Positions 7,084 through 13,650 of a stretch of 13,650 nt of DNA are shown piece by piece. The DNA lies in NCBI GenBank assembly GCA_038209275.1, contig JBBQXW010000200.1, positions 1 to 13,650 on the forward strand, read 5' to 3'. The stretch comes from L227-5C sp038209275. GTDB taxonomy: Bacteria; Chloroflexota; Chloroflexia; Chloroheliales; Chloroheliaceae. The notes under the pieces are model-generated. The model had not been told where the DNA came from, searched no databases, and worked only from the letters and a program-made list of their open reading frames with translations. The position numbers and the translations under genes were made by a program. Position 1 is the stretch's first letter. Every line of letters begins with the position of its first letter.

Positions 7084-7111
7084 CTCGCCCCGCAGGGGTG
7101 GTCTTCGACCA
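7084..7111 (-). terminator. Tandem small hairpins between convergent amylosucrase and fur-like genes
   Basis: CCCC-GCA-GGGG (7088-7098) and TGGTC-TTC-GACCA (7099-7111) are adjacent hairpins. Read on the minus strand they follow the stop of the fur-like gene and are succeeded by a T-rich stretch (GTTTTGAATTTTG), as an intrinsic terminator would be. The stems are short, so the call is tentative. Confidence 0.35.
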
Positions 7112-7121
7112 AAGCTCAAAA

Positions 7122-7895
7122 CTATTTCACTCCTACGGGGTTTTGCGAAACCTGACTAACGTCTAATGGCTCAGGGCGCGGTTGGTCTCCGGCTTTGTGG
7201 GGATGGTCGTGCGGCAAAAGAGCGGTTGGTTTCAGGCCCGGTAGAGTATCTTCGGTTTGAGCCTGACGGCATAGTTCGCATAGGCCGAAGAATTCCATCC
7301 AGTGTCCTTCTACCTGGAAGCCAGTCTTTTGCTCCAGGAAGCGGGTTAATTCGCCAAAATCGCAGCCCTCAAATTCAATCGTCCGTTCGCAGCAACGACA
7401 AATAACCTGGTGCTGGTGTCCGCGCTGCAAAGCGTAACGGTGGCAGCCATCCCCGCTGTGCATTCGTTGTAACAGACCCAGTTCTTCAGTCAAAAGCTTG
7501 ACTGCCCGAAACACGCTGGCGATACCCGGCACCGGCGACCCTTTGGCCTTCGTCCGTTCGTTCACTCGTTCAGCCAGTTCGTCTATATTAAAACTATTTT
7601 CAAAAGTAGTAATTGCTTCAATAATTTCGAGGCGCGGATTAGTTACTTTATAACCATCTCGAATCAGTGCCTGGGCCAGCTTCAAAACCTGGCGGTCTAA
7701 TCTATCCTGGCGCTGCTTCAAAAAACGGGTGGTTAATTCTAATTCCGCCTCGGCGCTATCCTCATTCTCTTTTTCCTCAAGCGCATCGGGCAGCATCGCT
7801 TTATTCTGGTTTTTCAAACCCTGTCCAATCGCTTTGCTCAACCCGCCCCGGTGTTTTTTCTCGCCCTCGATTAATTCTATTTTATTCAAGTCCAT
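7122..7895 (-). CDS. Fur-family metal-responsive regulator with long extensions
   Basis: The central part (about residues 70-212) is a complete Fur-family protein. The winged-helix segment includes VTNPRLEIIEAI and SVFRAVKLLTEELGLL. The HQH motif (160-162) and EFE (174-176) are likely sensory-metal ligands. C166-x2-C169 and C206-x2-C209 form the structural zinc site, and H198 is also conserved. At 257 residues it is far longer than the usual 140-150. About 70 charged helical residues precede the DNA-binding domain, and a Pro/His-containing tail of about 45 residues (LLPHDHPHK) follows. Iron, zinc, manganese or peroxide sensing cannot be distinguished. Reading upstream from the ATG at 7895, GAGAG lies about 11 bases away and a perfect TATAAT lies further up. 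The gene converges with the amylosucrase gene, and no iron or zinc transporter is nearby. Confidence 0.88.
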   Translation of the reverse strand: MDLNKIELIEGEKKHRGGLSKAIGQGLKNQNKAMLPDALEEKENEDSAEAELELTTRFLKQRQDRLDRQVLKLAQALIRDGYKVTNPRLEIIEAITTFENSFNIDELAERVNERTKAKGSPVPGIASVFRAVKLLTEELGLLQRMHSGDGCHRYALQRGHQHQVICRCCERTIEFEGCDFGELTRFLEQKTGFQVEGHWMEFFGLCELCRQAQTEDTLPGLKPTALLPHDHPHKAGDQPRPEPLDVSQVSQNPVGVK

Positions 7896-7934
7896 AAAAA
7901 TATTGCTCTCTTTTCCCTTATCAAGCTCTTTAGC

Positions 7935-7966
7935 TGTGCTACAGTAATTATACTATATTGTGCTAC
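7935..7966 (-). promoter_or_regulatory. Promoter with flanking direct repeats upstream of fur-like gene
   Basis: On the minus strand a perfect TATAAT lies at 7952-7947. The octamer TGTGCTAC (plus-strand reading) occurs at 7935-7942 and 7959-7966, exactly 24 bp apart and flanking the -10. An imperfect dyad, AGTA-ATTA-TACT (7943-7954), overlaps the -10. This layout suits binding of a regulator at the core promoter, possibly autoregulation by the Fur-like protein. No good -35 is seen. Confidence 0.5.
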
Positions 7967-8026
7967 TCAAATCCGCTCTGATTTTAATTAGTCAAGCGGC
8001 AAAACGCCCTTTGGTTAAAGCGACAG

Positions 8027-9550
8027 TTAAGCGTAACGTTTCATATCGGGCCACGCTTCGACTAACGGTGTTTTCAGATTGCGGCAAAGGTAAATCTGGT
8101 AACGAGTCTCCTCATTTTCGATGTTGTAGCGATTAGTAACAGTTGTAACAACTGGCTGTACTTCGCCGCACAGGGCTTGCAACTGGTTTATACCACGTCG
8201 GGTATAGCCAAGTATAATGTAAGTATCGGCTTTGAGGCGACCTTGCGACCAGTAATAATAGCTATTGACGGGGCTAATGGCTTGTGGCAAACCATAGGCT
8301 CGACCATAGAGATTTATCGCGCCAGCCTCGCCATAGTTTCCAGCTAAAATAGCGGTATTAGCTCGTTCCTGGGGCGGTAGACCCTGATAGAATTCGCCAA
8401 CCGAACCGACCAGTTCTTCCCAGCCAATCATTTCGGCGAAAGTATCATTAACTTTAATTACAGTGCGCCAGGGGTCAGAACCGACGGGTAGGATGGGCAA
8501 ACCCAGTGGCATGAAGACCAAACTGGCTACAATCAGCAAACCCAGGTAGGCAAATTTCAGGCGCGAACCTTTTAGTAGCCATTGTTCCAGCATAACACTG
8601 CCTGCCGCCATTATCACGGGGTAGGCGGGTGCCAGATAATAAGAGCGGCCCTGCAATACCAGCAATAAAACCAGCACTATCAAATAGGAAAAGCCGATTA
8701 AACGATAGCGGGGTTCTTTAACCAGGAGATAGTAAAGTCCTGCCAGCCAGAGCGGTACGGTGACAGGATTAATAATCTGATAAAACTGCTCAGGCAGGAA
8801 ATTATCGGCCCGACCAATCGAAACGTCGCGGGCATTAATGCTGCGAGTATATTCCAGCGATATAAAGTTATGCTGAATCAACCAGAACAAATTGGGTAGG
8901 AAAAGCAATCCAGCTAAGGCAGCGCCCAGCCAGGGCCACAACGTTAGCAAATGTTTACGAGTCGGGGTTAGTAGTAAGGCTACCACCGTCCCAACGACAA
9001 AAAATGCTATCGAATACTTGTTCAGTGCGCTCAGGCCAATAATTAAGCCTATCGCCAGCCATAGTTTTGGGTTATCGGTTTTTAAGAGCCGGACGAGCAG
9101 GAAGCAGCAAATTATCCAAAAAAGCTGCTCCAACGCCGCCGCCTGAAATAGTACCCCAAATATCAGGCTAACGGGAGAACTCAGCAGGCACAGCACCGCC
9201 GCAATCTGGGCCAATCGCCTTCCCCCAAATTCACGCGCAATCAGGCCAGTAAAAAACAGCACTCCGGCGCTGGCTAGGGCTGGCACAAGCCGCAAACCGA
9301 CCAGGCTATCCTGAAAGAAAAAATGGGCAATACTGCCCAAAAACGGTGTTAAAGGTGGATGGTCTACATATCCCCAATCCAGGCGTTTAATATCATCCAG
9401 ATAAGACAGTTCATCTCTAAAATAACCGTATTGCCCATTCACGAGCAGATGAAGTATAAATTTGAAGAGAGCCAGATAAGCCAGAATAGCCAGGTCGCTG
9501 AAAAGCCACCGCCGTGCCACAATACGGCTCGATTGCACTTCGATTTTCAT
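8027..9550 (-). CDS. GT39-family (PMT/ArnT-like) membrane glycosyltransferase
   Basis: This 507-residue polytopic membrane protein has a first membrane helix near residues 17-38, then an external loop with the acidic pair D46-E47 (YFRDELSYLDD), typical of GT-C fold enzymes, and D63-H64-P65-P66 in the same loop. Many hydrophobic segments follow up to about residue 355. The last 150 residues form a soluble domain with AGNYGEAGAINLYGRAYGLP and SPVNSYYYWSQGRL, a tail seen in many bacterial GT39-like proteins. Such enzymes move a sugar from a polyprenyl-phosphate donor onto a lipid, glycan or protein on the outer face of the membrane; donor and acceptor are unknown here. The ATG shares its A with the TGA of the upstream lipoprotein gene (TGATG on the minus strand), so the two are translationally coupled. 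Confidence 0.87.
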   Translation of the reverse strand: MKIEVQSSRIVARRWLFSDLAILAYLALFKFILHLLVNGQYGYFRDELSYLDDIKRLDWGYVDHPPLTPFLGSIAHFFFQDSLVGLRLVPALASAGVLFFTGLIAREFGGRRLAQIAAVLCLLSSPVSLIFGVLFQAAALEQLFWIICCFLLVRLLKTDNPKLWLAIGLIIGLSALNKYSIAFFVVGTVVALLLTPTRKHLLTLWPWLGAALAGLLFLPNLFWLIQHNFISLEYTRSINARDVSIGRADNFLPEQFYQIINPVTVPLWLAGLYYLLVKEPRYRLIGFSYLIVLVLLLVLQGRSYYLAPAYPVIMAAGSVMLEQWLLKGSRLKFAYLGLLIVASLVFMPLGLPILPVGSDPWRTVIKVNDTFAEMIGWEELVGSVGEFYQGLPPQERANTAILAGNYGEAGAINLYGRAYGLPQAISPVNSYYYWSQGRLKADTYIILGYTRRGINQLQALCGEVQPVVTTVTNRYNIENEETRYQIYLCRNLKTPLVEAWPDMKRYA

Positions 9551-10992
9551 CAGGGTTTTAGCCTTTTAAAATTTCGTAAAGCCAACTCTTGCATAGCGGC
9601 AGCACCTTCGGCGGCGCTGGCCCGCGCATCTACTACCGAACTAATTGGCACTCGTAGCGCCTCGATTAGAGCTTTCCATTCTAGCGTAGGCGAAACGGCC
9701 CGCGCCGTCTGTAACTGTCCGGCAATCGCCGCCAATAGCGGGTCGTTTTTAATTATGGGGTCATTTAACCCGGCCTGGGTGGGCGGCATTAGTTTAAGTT
9801 GGGTAGCTAAATCGCGTTGCTGTTCCGGCTGTGCCATAAACGCCAGGAAAGCGCGCAGGGCTGATAGCCTCGGCCCATCGCTACCTGCCGCGCTACCAAT
9901 AAAATAAGCCAGCCCGTTAGTCGGTGGAACTAACGCCCGGTCATTTACCTTTGGCAATGGGGCGACCCCTAAATCCAGGCGGGCGGCCCATTTCGGGTTC
10001 AGGTAATCCAGCAAGTTTTCGTCATTGGCAATAATCATGGCTACTCGCCCGGTGCGGAACAAAAGCTGCATCTGCGGATAAATCGGCTCGGCTGGCACTA
10101 CTTTATTTTTGAAAACCGCATCTTGCAAAAATTGCAAAGTCTGGCGCATCGGTTCAGTATTCAGGCGGGGCTGATTATTCGTGTCTAGCGGCATATCGCT
10201 CCCAAAGGCATTTAAGGCCGCTATAAGAAAATTCGGGTCATATAAATCTGCACTAAGCGGGTAAAATTCGCCTCGTTTTAGCGGGTTTGCCCGCACATAA
10301 GCCGTCATCGCTTCCCAGCTATTCGGTATTTTATCCAGGCTAATTAGCTTTTTGTTATAAAAGAGTAACAAAGTTGAGCCAAAATTGAGTGGCACGCCCC
10401 AGACGCTGCCGTTAAGTTTGACTCCTTGCAAAATGTTTGGCGCAAAATTTTCGAGCAGGGCTTTATCCAGCAAATTATCTAGCGGCAAGATATATTTGGC
10501 TTTTTGCCATTCTCCCGTTCGTTCTGCTGGCGCAATAATTAAGTGTGGCCCGCTTTTGTCCGCCTCCGCTTCGCTTAGTTGACCATTAAATTTGTCGCCT
10601 TCAACGTGTTGCAGGGTAAACTGTACATCGGGATAGGTTTTTTGAAAGGCTTCCAATTTATTTCGCAGCAGGGCGGCTTGTTCTGTTGAAAGTTGTTCCC
10701 AGATGATAAGCTTACCTTGCGGAGTGGGCCAGGGTGTAGCCGTGGACGTAGGAGGCAACAAAGTAGCGGTTGCCGGGATGGGCGTTGCCGTGATAGCTGC
10801 TGGTGAGGGCGTTTTACTACCACTATTGTTAAGACCAAGGCCGATATTGGGCGAGGCTACCGTCTGAATGGGCTTTTCGGTTCGGGCTGAAGGGGTGACG
10901 GTCTGAAAGCCACAGGCGGTCAAAAACAGGCATACCAATAAAGCTGCCCCTATCCGGCTGCCGTGCCTGACTAGAAAAGATGTTAATGCCAT
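9550..10992 (-). CDS. Extracellular solute-binding lipoprotein, family 1
   Basis: This 480-residue exported lipoprotein starts with a signal peptide (RHGSRIGAALLVCLFL) and a lipobox LTAC with the lipidated Cys at residue 27. Residues 28-92 are a Thr/Pro/Ala-rich linker (TATPIPATATLLPPTSTATP), a spacer that holds the binding domain away from the membrane. From residue 93 (GKLIIWEQLS) the protein follows the family 1 (sugar-type) solute-binding pattern: FQKTYPDVQFTLQHVEG, PLDNLLDK, VWGVPLNFGSTLLLFYNKKLI, IPNSWEAMTAY and GRVAMIIAND. It probably captures a carbohydrate-like ligand. No ABC permease or ATPase gene is in the window, so it may serve a distant transporter or act with the coupled GT39 enzyme. 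No clear Shine-Dalgarno sequence precedes the ATG. Confidence 0.9.
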   Translation of the reverse strand: MALTSFLVRHGSRIGAALLVCLFLTACGFQTVTPSARTEKPIQTVASPNIGLGLNNSGSKTPSPAAITATPIPATATLLPPTSTATPWPTPQGKLIIWEQLSTEQAALLRNKLEAFQKTYPDVQFTLQHVEGDKFNGQLSEAEADKSGPHLIIAPAERTGEWQKAKYILPLDNLLDKALLENFAPNILQGVKLNGSVWGVPLNFGSTLLLFYNKKLISLDKIPNSWEAMTAYVRANPLKRGEFYPLSADLYDPNFLIAALNAFGSDMPLDTNNQPRLNTEPMRQTLQFLQDAVFKNKVVPAEPIYPQMQLLFRTGRVAMIIANDENLLDYLNPKWAARLDLGVAPLPKVNDRALVPPTNGLAYFIGSAAGSDGPRLSALRAFLAFMAQPEQQRDLATQLKLMPPTQAGLNDPIIKNDPLLAAIAGQLQTARAVSPTLEWKALIEALRVPISSVVDARASAAEGAAAMQELALRNFKRLKP

Positions 10993-11081
10993 GCAAATTT
11001 GCGGTCTAGTTGTAACTCAACCCGCCAGATTATCCAACGAGTCGAAATCAAGGTTCAAGGTTTTTAAACTTCACTCGGTTT

Positions 11082-11110
11082 ATTCTAACCTACTCCAGTC
11101 TAATCTTCAA
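11082..11110 (-). promoter_or_regulatory. Candidate promoter for lipoprotein-GT39 operon
   Basis: On the minus strand TTGAAG (11110-11105) and TAGAAT (11087-11082) are separated by 17 bases. The -35 overlaps the 5-bp direct repeat at the edge of the MITE-like element. The predicted leader is about 80 bases. Confidence 0.4.
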
Positions 11111-11137
11111 CTGGGTGAGCGTCAGTTTTTTGCAAAA

Positions 11138-11157
11138 CCCGGACGTGAACGTCCGGG
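11138..11157. repeat. Short perfect hairpin inside MITE-like element
   Basis: CCCGGACGT-GA-ACGTCCGGG is a 9-bp perfect stem with a 2-base centre. The CCCGGACGT motif recurs at 11186-11194 and, inverted, at 11333-11341, so the left arm of the element appears to carry an extra copy. Confidence 0.75.
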
Positions 11158-11230
11158 CTAAAAATTCAGGCTCATTTATTTTTAGCCCGGACGTGATGCT
11201 TTTTAACTAAATAAGCCGCAAATGGTCTTT

Positions 11231-11302
11231 GGTAGGGGCGAATCGCATACGCCCTTGAACGCTGTGCCAGGTCAACGAGGGCGTATGCGATTCGCCCCTA
11301 CC
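11231..11302. repeat. Perfect 24-bp inverted repeat at core of the element
   Basis: Positions 11231-11254 (beginning GGTAGGGGCGAATCG) and 11279-11302 are exact reverse complements, separated by 24 bases. Pairing continues outward with mismatches and one 6-7 base bulge (11183-11230 with 11303-11343), so the core could extrude as a very long hairpin. G-rich GTAGGGGCG-type palindromes occur as dispersed repeats in several bacterial groups. Confidence 0.85.
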
Positions 11303-11394
11303 TATTTACGGCTTAATTTCTTAAAGAGCATCACGTCCGGGTTGGCTTGACCCTGGTGCAAAAAATTGACGCTCACTCTGTTCAACCACTCACC

Positions 11395-11423
11395 TTGTTA
11401 CGCGGTGCATAACATATTATAAT
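11395..11423 (+). promoter_or_regulatory. Candidate promoter for tyrS fusion gene
   Basis: TTGTTA (11395-11400) and TATAAT (11418-11423) have a 17-base spacer, the same hexamers and spacing as the lysR promoter. The start would be near 11430, with a leader of about 75 bases that carries the TTTTGAA array. A second option, TTGAAT (11450-11455) with TATTAT (11473-11478), also 17 bases apart, would take its -35 from the repeat itself. Confidence 0.6.
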
Positions 11424-11433
11424 AACCTTATCA

Positions 11434-11468
11434 TTTTGAATTTTGAATTTTGAATTTTGAATTTTGAA
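11434..11468 (+). repeat. Heptanucleotide tandem repeat (TTTTGAA x5)
   Basis: There are five perfect copies of TTTTGAA at 11434, 11441, 11448, 11455 and 11462. The array lies 37 bases upstream of the tyrS ATG, downstream of the TTGTTA/TATAAT promoter. The same heptamer occurs in two inverted copies at 7070-7083. Confidence 0.9.
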
Positions 11469-11505
11469 CTTGTATTATAGAAGGTGAAAGCGAGTAGAAC
11501 TGTAA

Positions 11506-13512
11506 ATGGAATTTAGCGTAGCGCCAGCTTTATTTGAAAAATATCCCGACTATTGTGTCGGAGGAGTAATTGCCGCCGGGCTGGACAACCGGCGCGCCGC
11601 CAAAGCCAGTTACCGCCTTTTGCAAGAAGCGGCGGCTGAGGCTCGTGAAAAGCTCGGTGCTACTCCCGTGAGTGAACATCCCAATATTTTGTCCTGGCGC
11701 GAAGCTTTTCGGCAGGCGGGTATCAAGCCGAGCGAGTACCCCAGCTCTATCGAAGCCTTGCTCAAGCGGGTAGCACGCGGCGATGCTTTGCCCGACATCA
11801 GCCCTGCGGTGAATTTGTCTAACGCCGTTGCTTTGCAATATATTTTGCCGATGGGTGGACACGACCTTGACCACCTGGTCGGCGCATTTGAAGTGCGTTT
11901 GGCTCACGAGGGCGATTTGTTTGCCTTGCCCGATGTGAAAGAAGGCGACGAGGGTCGGGTCGAAAGGGTTGCGGCGGGTGAGCCGGTGTATGTAGACCAG
12001 GCCGAAGTGCGTACCCGGCGCTGGGTCTGGCGGCAGGGACGCAAAGCGCGGGTTACGCCTGATAGCCGGACTATTTTCTTTCCGATTGATGGCTTTGCCA
12101 GCCTGAACGGGCCAGACGTTCAAGCGGCGGTGGCAAAGCTGGCCCAATTGCTCACCGAACATTTAGGAGCAAGCTGCCAGATTTTCTTTATTAATAAACA
12201 ACAGCCCCGCGTTGCCTGGAATGTAAAGCAACTGGAAAGTGGCATAATTCCTGCCCTAGTCGCTAATGACTCGACTAATCAGAAAGGTTCACTCGATAAA
12301 GTGGAAGTGACTATAAATCCCCGGCGCGAACGCGACCAGATTGACCGTCTGCTCACCCGTGCTGTCGCCGACATCGTAACCCGCGAAGAACTCGAAGCTA
12401 AACTCAGGAGCGGACGGCAACTCCGGGTCAAGCTTGGTATTGATCCAACTGGCCCGCTCATTCATATCGGGCGCAGCGTGGCCCTGCACAAGCTGGCCGA
12501 TTTTCAGAAATTGGGCCACCAGCTTGTGCTTATTATCGGCGACTTTACCGCCATGATTGGCGATGCCAGCGACAAAGACGCTACCCGCCCTTTGCTCACC
12601 CGCGAACAGGTGCAGAAAAATCTCGAAACTTATATGCAGCAAATCGCTTTGATTCTCGATCTGGACAAAGTGGAATGGCACTACAACAGCGAGTGGTTCG
12701 ACAAAATGACCTTCGCTGATATGATGGTCAAGCTTTTGCCCCGCTTTACCGTCGCCCAGATGACCGAGCGCGAGAATTTCCGGGAACGTTTGCGGGCCGG
12801 GAAGCCCGTTTCGTTGCAAGAAATTATGTACCCGATTATGCAGGGCTATGATAGCGTGATGATTAATGCCGATGTGGAAATCGGTGGCACCGACCAGCTT
12901 TTCAATATGATGACCGGGCGCGAGTTGCAGGTGATGTTCGGTCAACCGGCCCAATCCGTTTTGATGAATGTGATGATAAACGGCACGGACGGGCGCAAGA
13001 TGAGTACCAGCGAGGGCAACGGTATTTTTATCGCCGAAGAACCGCGCAACCAGTACGGGCAGGTGATGAGCGTTATTGACGAGCAGATTATTCCGTACTT
13101 CACCTACATCACGCGCGTGCCGGAAGAAGAAATCGAGCAAATGCAAGCCGAACTGGAGCAGGGCGCTAATCCCATCATTTACAAACGCAAACTGGCGCAC
13201 ACTTTAGTGAAAATGTATCATGGTCAGGAAGCCGCCGACGCTGCCGCCGATTATTTCAAGCGTACTATTTCCGAGCATCAAGTGCCGGAAGATATGCCCG
13301 AATTTACTCTGCCAGCCGAAGAAATTTCTTTGCGCGATTTGCTCGTCACCACCAAACTCGCCGAGAGCAAAAACGCCGCCGAGCGTCTGATTAAAGACGG
13401 CGCGATTTCGGTGGATGGCGAAAAATTCACCGAACCCAAAGGCCGCCTTGCTCCCAAAGATGGCATGGTTCTCAAGCGTGGTCGCCAGTACGCCCGTGTG
13501 CGGCTTGAGTAG
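11506..13512 (+). CDS. tyrS: B3/B4 editing domain fused to tyrosyl-tRNA synthetase
   Basis: This is a single uninterrupted frame of 668 residues. Residues 1 to about 240 form a B3/B4 domain like the editing module of the PheRS beta subunit and its freestanding relatives (NLSNAVALQYILPMGGHDLDHLVG at 103-126, GEPVYVDQ at 158-165, RRWVWRQGRKARVTPDSRT at 171-189). Residues about 275-600 form a class I tyrosyl-tRNA synthetase that attaches Tyr to tRNA-Tyr. The HIGH motif reads HIGR (320-323), the KMSKS loop reads KMSTS (498-502), and YPIMQGYDS (442-450) and GGTDQLFN (460-467) are the tyrosine pocket. Residues 606-668 form the C-terminal S4 RNA-binding domain. TyrRS is usually about 400-430 residues, so the N-terminal part is a true addition. 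The ATG at 11506 fits the domain start, but AAGGTG is about 19 bases away, so ribosome binding looks weak. No T-box is seen. Domain calls are strong; the editing role of the fusion is inferred. Confidence 0.93.
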   Translation: MEFSVAPALFEKYPDYCVGGVIAAGLDNRRAAKASYRLLQEAAAEAREKLGATPVSEHPNILSWREAFRQAGIKPSEYPSSIEALLKRVARGDALPDISPAVNLSNAVALQYILPMGGHDLDHLVGAFEVRLAHEGDLFALPDVKEGDEGRVERVAAGEPVYVDQAEVRTRRWVWRQGRKARVTPDSRTIFFPIDGFASLNGPDVQAAVAKLAQLLTEHLGASCQIFFINKQQPRVAWNVKQLESGIIPALVANDSTNQKGSLDKVEVTINPRRERDQIDRLLTRAVADIVTREELEAKLRSGRQLRVKLGIDPTGPLIHIGRSVALHKLADFQKLGHQLVLIIGDFTAMIGDASDKDATRPLLTREQVQKNLETYMQQIALILDLDKVEWHYNSEWFDKMTFADMMVKLLPRFTVAQMTERENFRERLRAGKPVSLQEIMYPIMQGYDSVMINADVEIGGTDQLFNMMTGRELQVMFGQPAQSVLMNVMINGTDGRKMSTSEGNGIFIAEEPRNQYGQVMSVIDEQIIPYFTYITRVPEEEIEQMQAELEQGANPIIYKRKLAHTLVKMYHGQEAADAAADYFKRTISEHQVPEDMPEFTLPAEEISLRDLLVTTKLAESKNAAERLIKDGAISVDGEKFTEPKGRLAPKDGMVLKRGRQYARVRLE

Positions 13513-13516
13513 TGAA

Positions 13517-13603
13517 ATGAGCAACCGCCCCGAAATACCCACAGGGCAACCCGTTGGGCCGAATTTCAGGGCTAAATCGCGCAAGCCGTCTGAAGGCGGC
13601 TAA
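13517..13603 (+). CDS. Possible 28-residue small ORF after tyrS
   Basis: An ATG 4 bases after the tyrS stop opens a 28-codon frame ending in TAA (MSNRPEIPTGQPVGPNFRAK and eight more residues). The product would be basic, Pro/Gly-rich and unstructured. No Shine-Dalgarno sequence is evident, so only coupling to tyrS could support it. A 6-bp hairpin (GCCGTC-TGAA-GGCGGC) overlaps its end but lacks a U-run. It may be chance. The remaining bases to the window end show nothing recognisable. Confidence 0.2.
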   Translation: MSNRPEIPTGQPVGPNFRAKSRKPSEGG

Positions 13604-13650
13604 AGATATGGGTAAGGTACAAATATATTTCAGTGAGCTTCAGCTTACTT

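Larger units (their letters stand above)
11111..11380. mobile_element. MITE-like palindromic element, 270 bp
   Basis: The ends are inverted repeats: 19 bases at 11116-11134 (TGAGCGTCAGTTTTTTGCA) match the complement of 11357-11375 with one mismatch, and the match extends imperfectly to 24 bases at 11111 and 11380. TTCAA lies immediately outside both ends (11106-11110 and 11381-11385), as a target-site duplication would; shifting the boundary by one base would make it TTCAAC. Inside, the two halves form nested long inverted repeats, including a perfect 24-bp pair. There is no transposase, so it would have to move in trans. It lies between the lipoprotein promoter and the tyrS promoter. The family is not identified. 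Confidence 0.7.

Noticed and set aside
7991..8015. Terminator for the GT39 gene
   Set aside because: The GGC-AAAAC-GCC element gives only a few base pairs with a mismatch, and there is no clear U-run, so it is not called.
11231..11302. Intrinsic terminator for the lipoprotein or tyrS region
   Set aside because: It lies upstream of both flanking genes, has no U-run and belongs to a larger palindrome with mobile-element features.
11434..11468. Repeat array considered as a CRISPR-like array
   Set aside because: The units are 7 bases with no spacers; it is a simple tandem repeat. No cas gene is present.
11386..11505. T-box leader for the tRNA synthetase gene
   Set aside because: There is no T-box consensus, specifier stem or terminator/antiterminator pair in the short leader.
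12289..13200. Open frame of 303 codons on the minus strand
   Set aside because: It is antisense to the tyrosyl-tRNA synthetase core; the product is low-complexity His/Leu-rich and lacks a ribosome-binding site.

Overview
The window is about 13.6 kb of bacterial chromosome of medium G+C content, with compact genes and no rRNA, tRNA, CRISPR array or phage module. The source cannot be fixed from the sequence alone. A Thr/Pro-rich linker after a lipobox, a GT39-type membrane glycosyltransferase with a soluble tail, heptanucleotide tandem repeats between genes and a deep-branching mix of regulators would fit a member of Chloroflexota. That assignment is an inference.

Layout. A lone CheY-like receiver (62-475, +) faces a YnfM-like MFS exporter (702-1958, -); the gap between them holds a long imperfect palindrome and a terminator-type hairpin. 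The exporter diverges from a LysR-type regulator (2166-3065, +), the usual pairing of an LTTR with its target transporter. A small coiled-coil protein of unknown function (3312-3647, +) follows and ends at a very clear intrinsic terminator (3661-3701). Next is a sucrose-use unit: a LacI-family repressor (3955-4989) and an amylosucrase-type GH13 enzyme (5014-7014), with a LacI-type palindromic operator upstream and a second operator-like site next to the start of the repressor gene.

On the minus strand, converging on the amylosucrase gene, lie a Fur-family regulator with long N- and C-terminal extensions (7122-7895) and a translationally coupled pair: a solute-binding lipoprotein (9550-10992) and a GT39-family glycosyltransferase (8027-9550). 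A 270-bp palindrome-rich MITE-like element (11111-11380) with terminal inverted repeats and a 5-bp flanking direct repeat separates this pair from the last gene. That gene (11506-13512, +) encodes an unusual fusion of a PheRS-type B3/B4 editing domain with a complete tyrosyl-tRNA synthetase.

The points most worth following are the B3/B4-TyrRS fusion, the MITE-like nested palindrome, and short tandem repeats placed in the leaders of two genes (lysR and tyrS), each downstream of a promoter with the same hexamers and spacing (TTGTTA-N17-TATAAT). No complete new defence or mobile system is visible.
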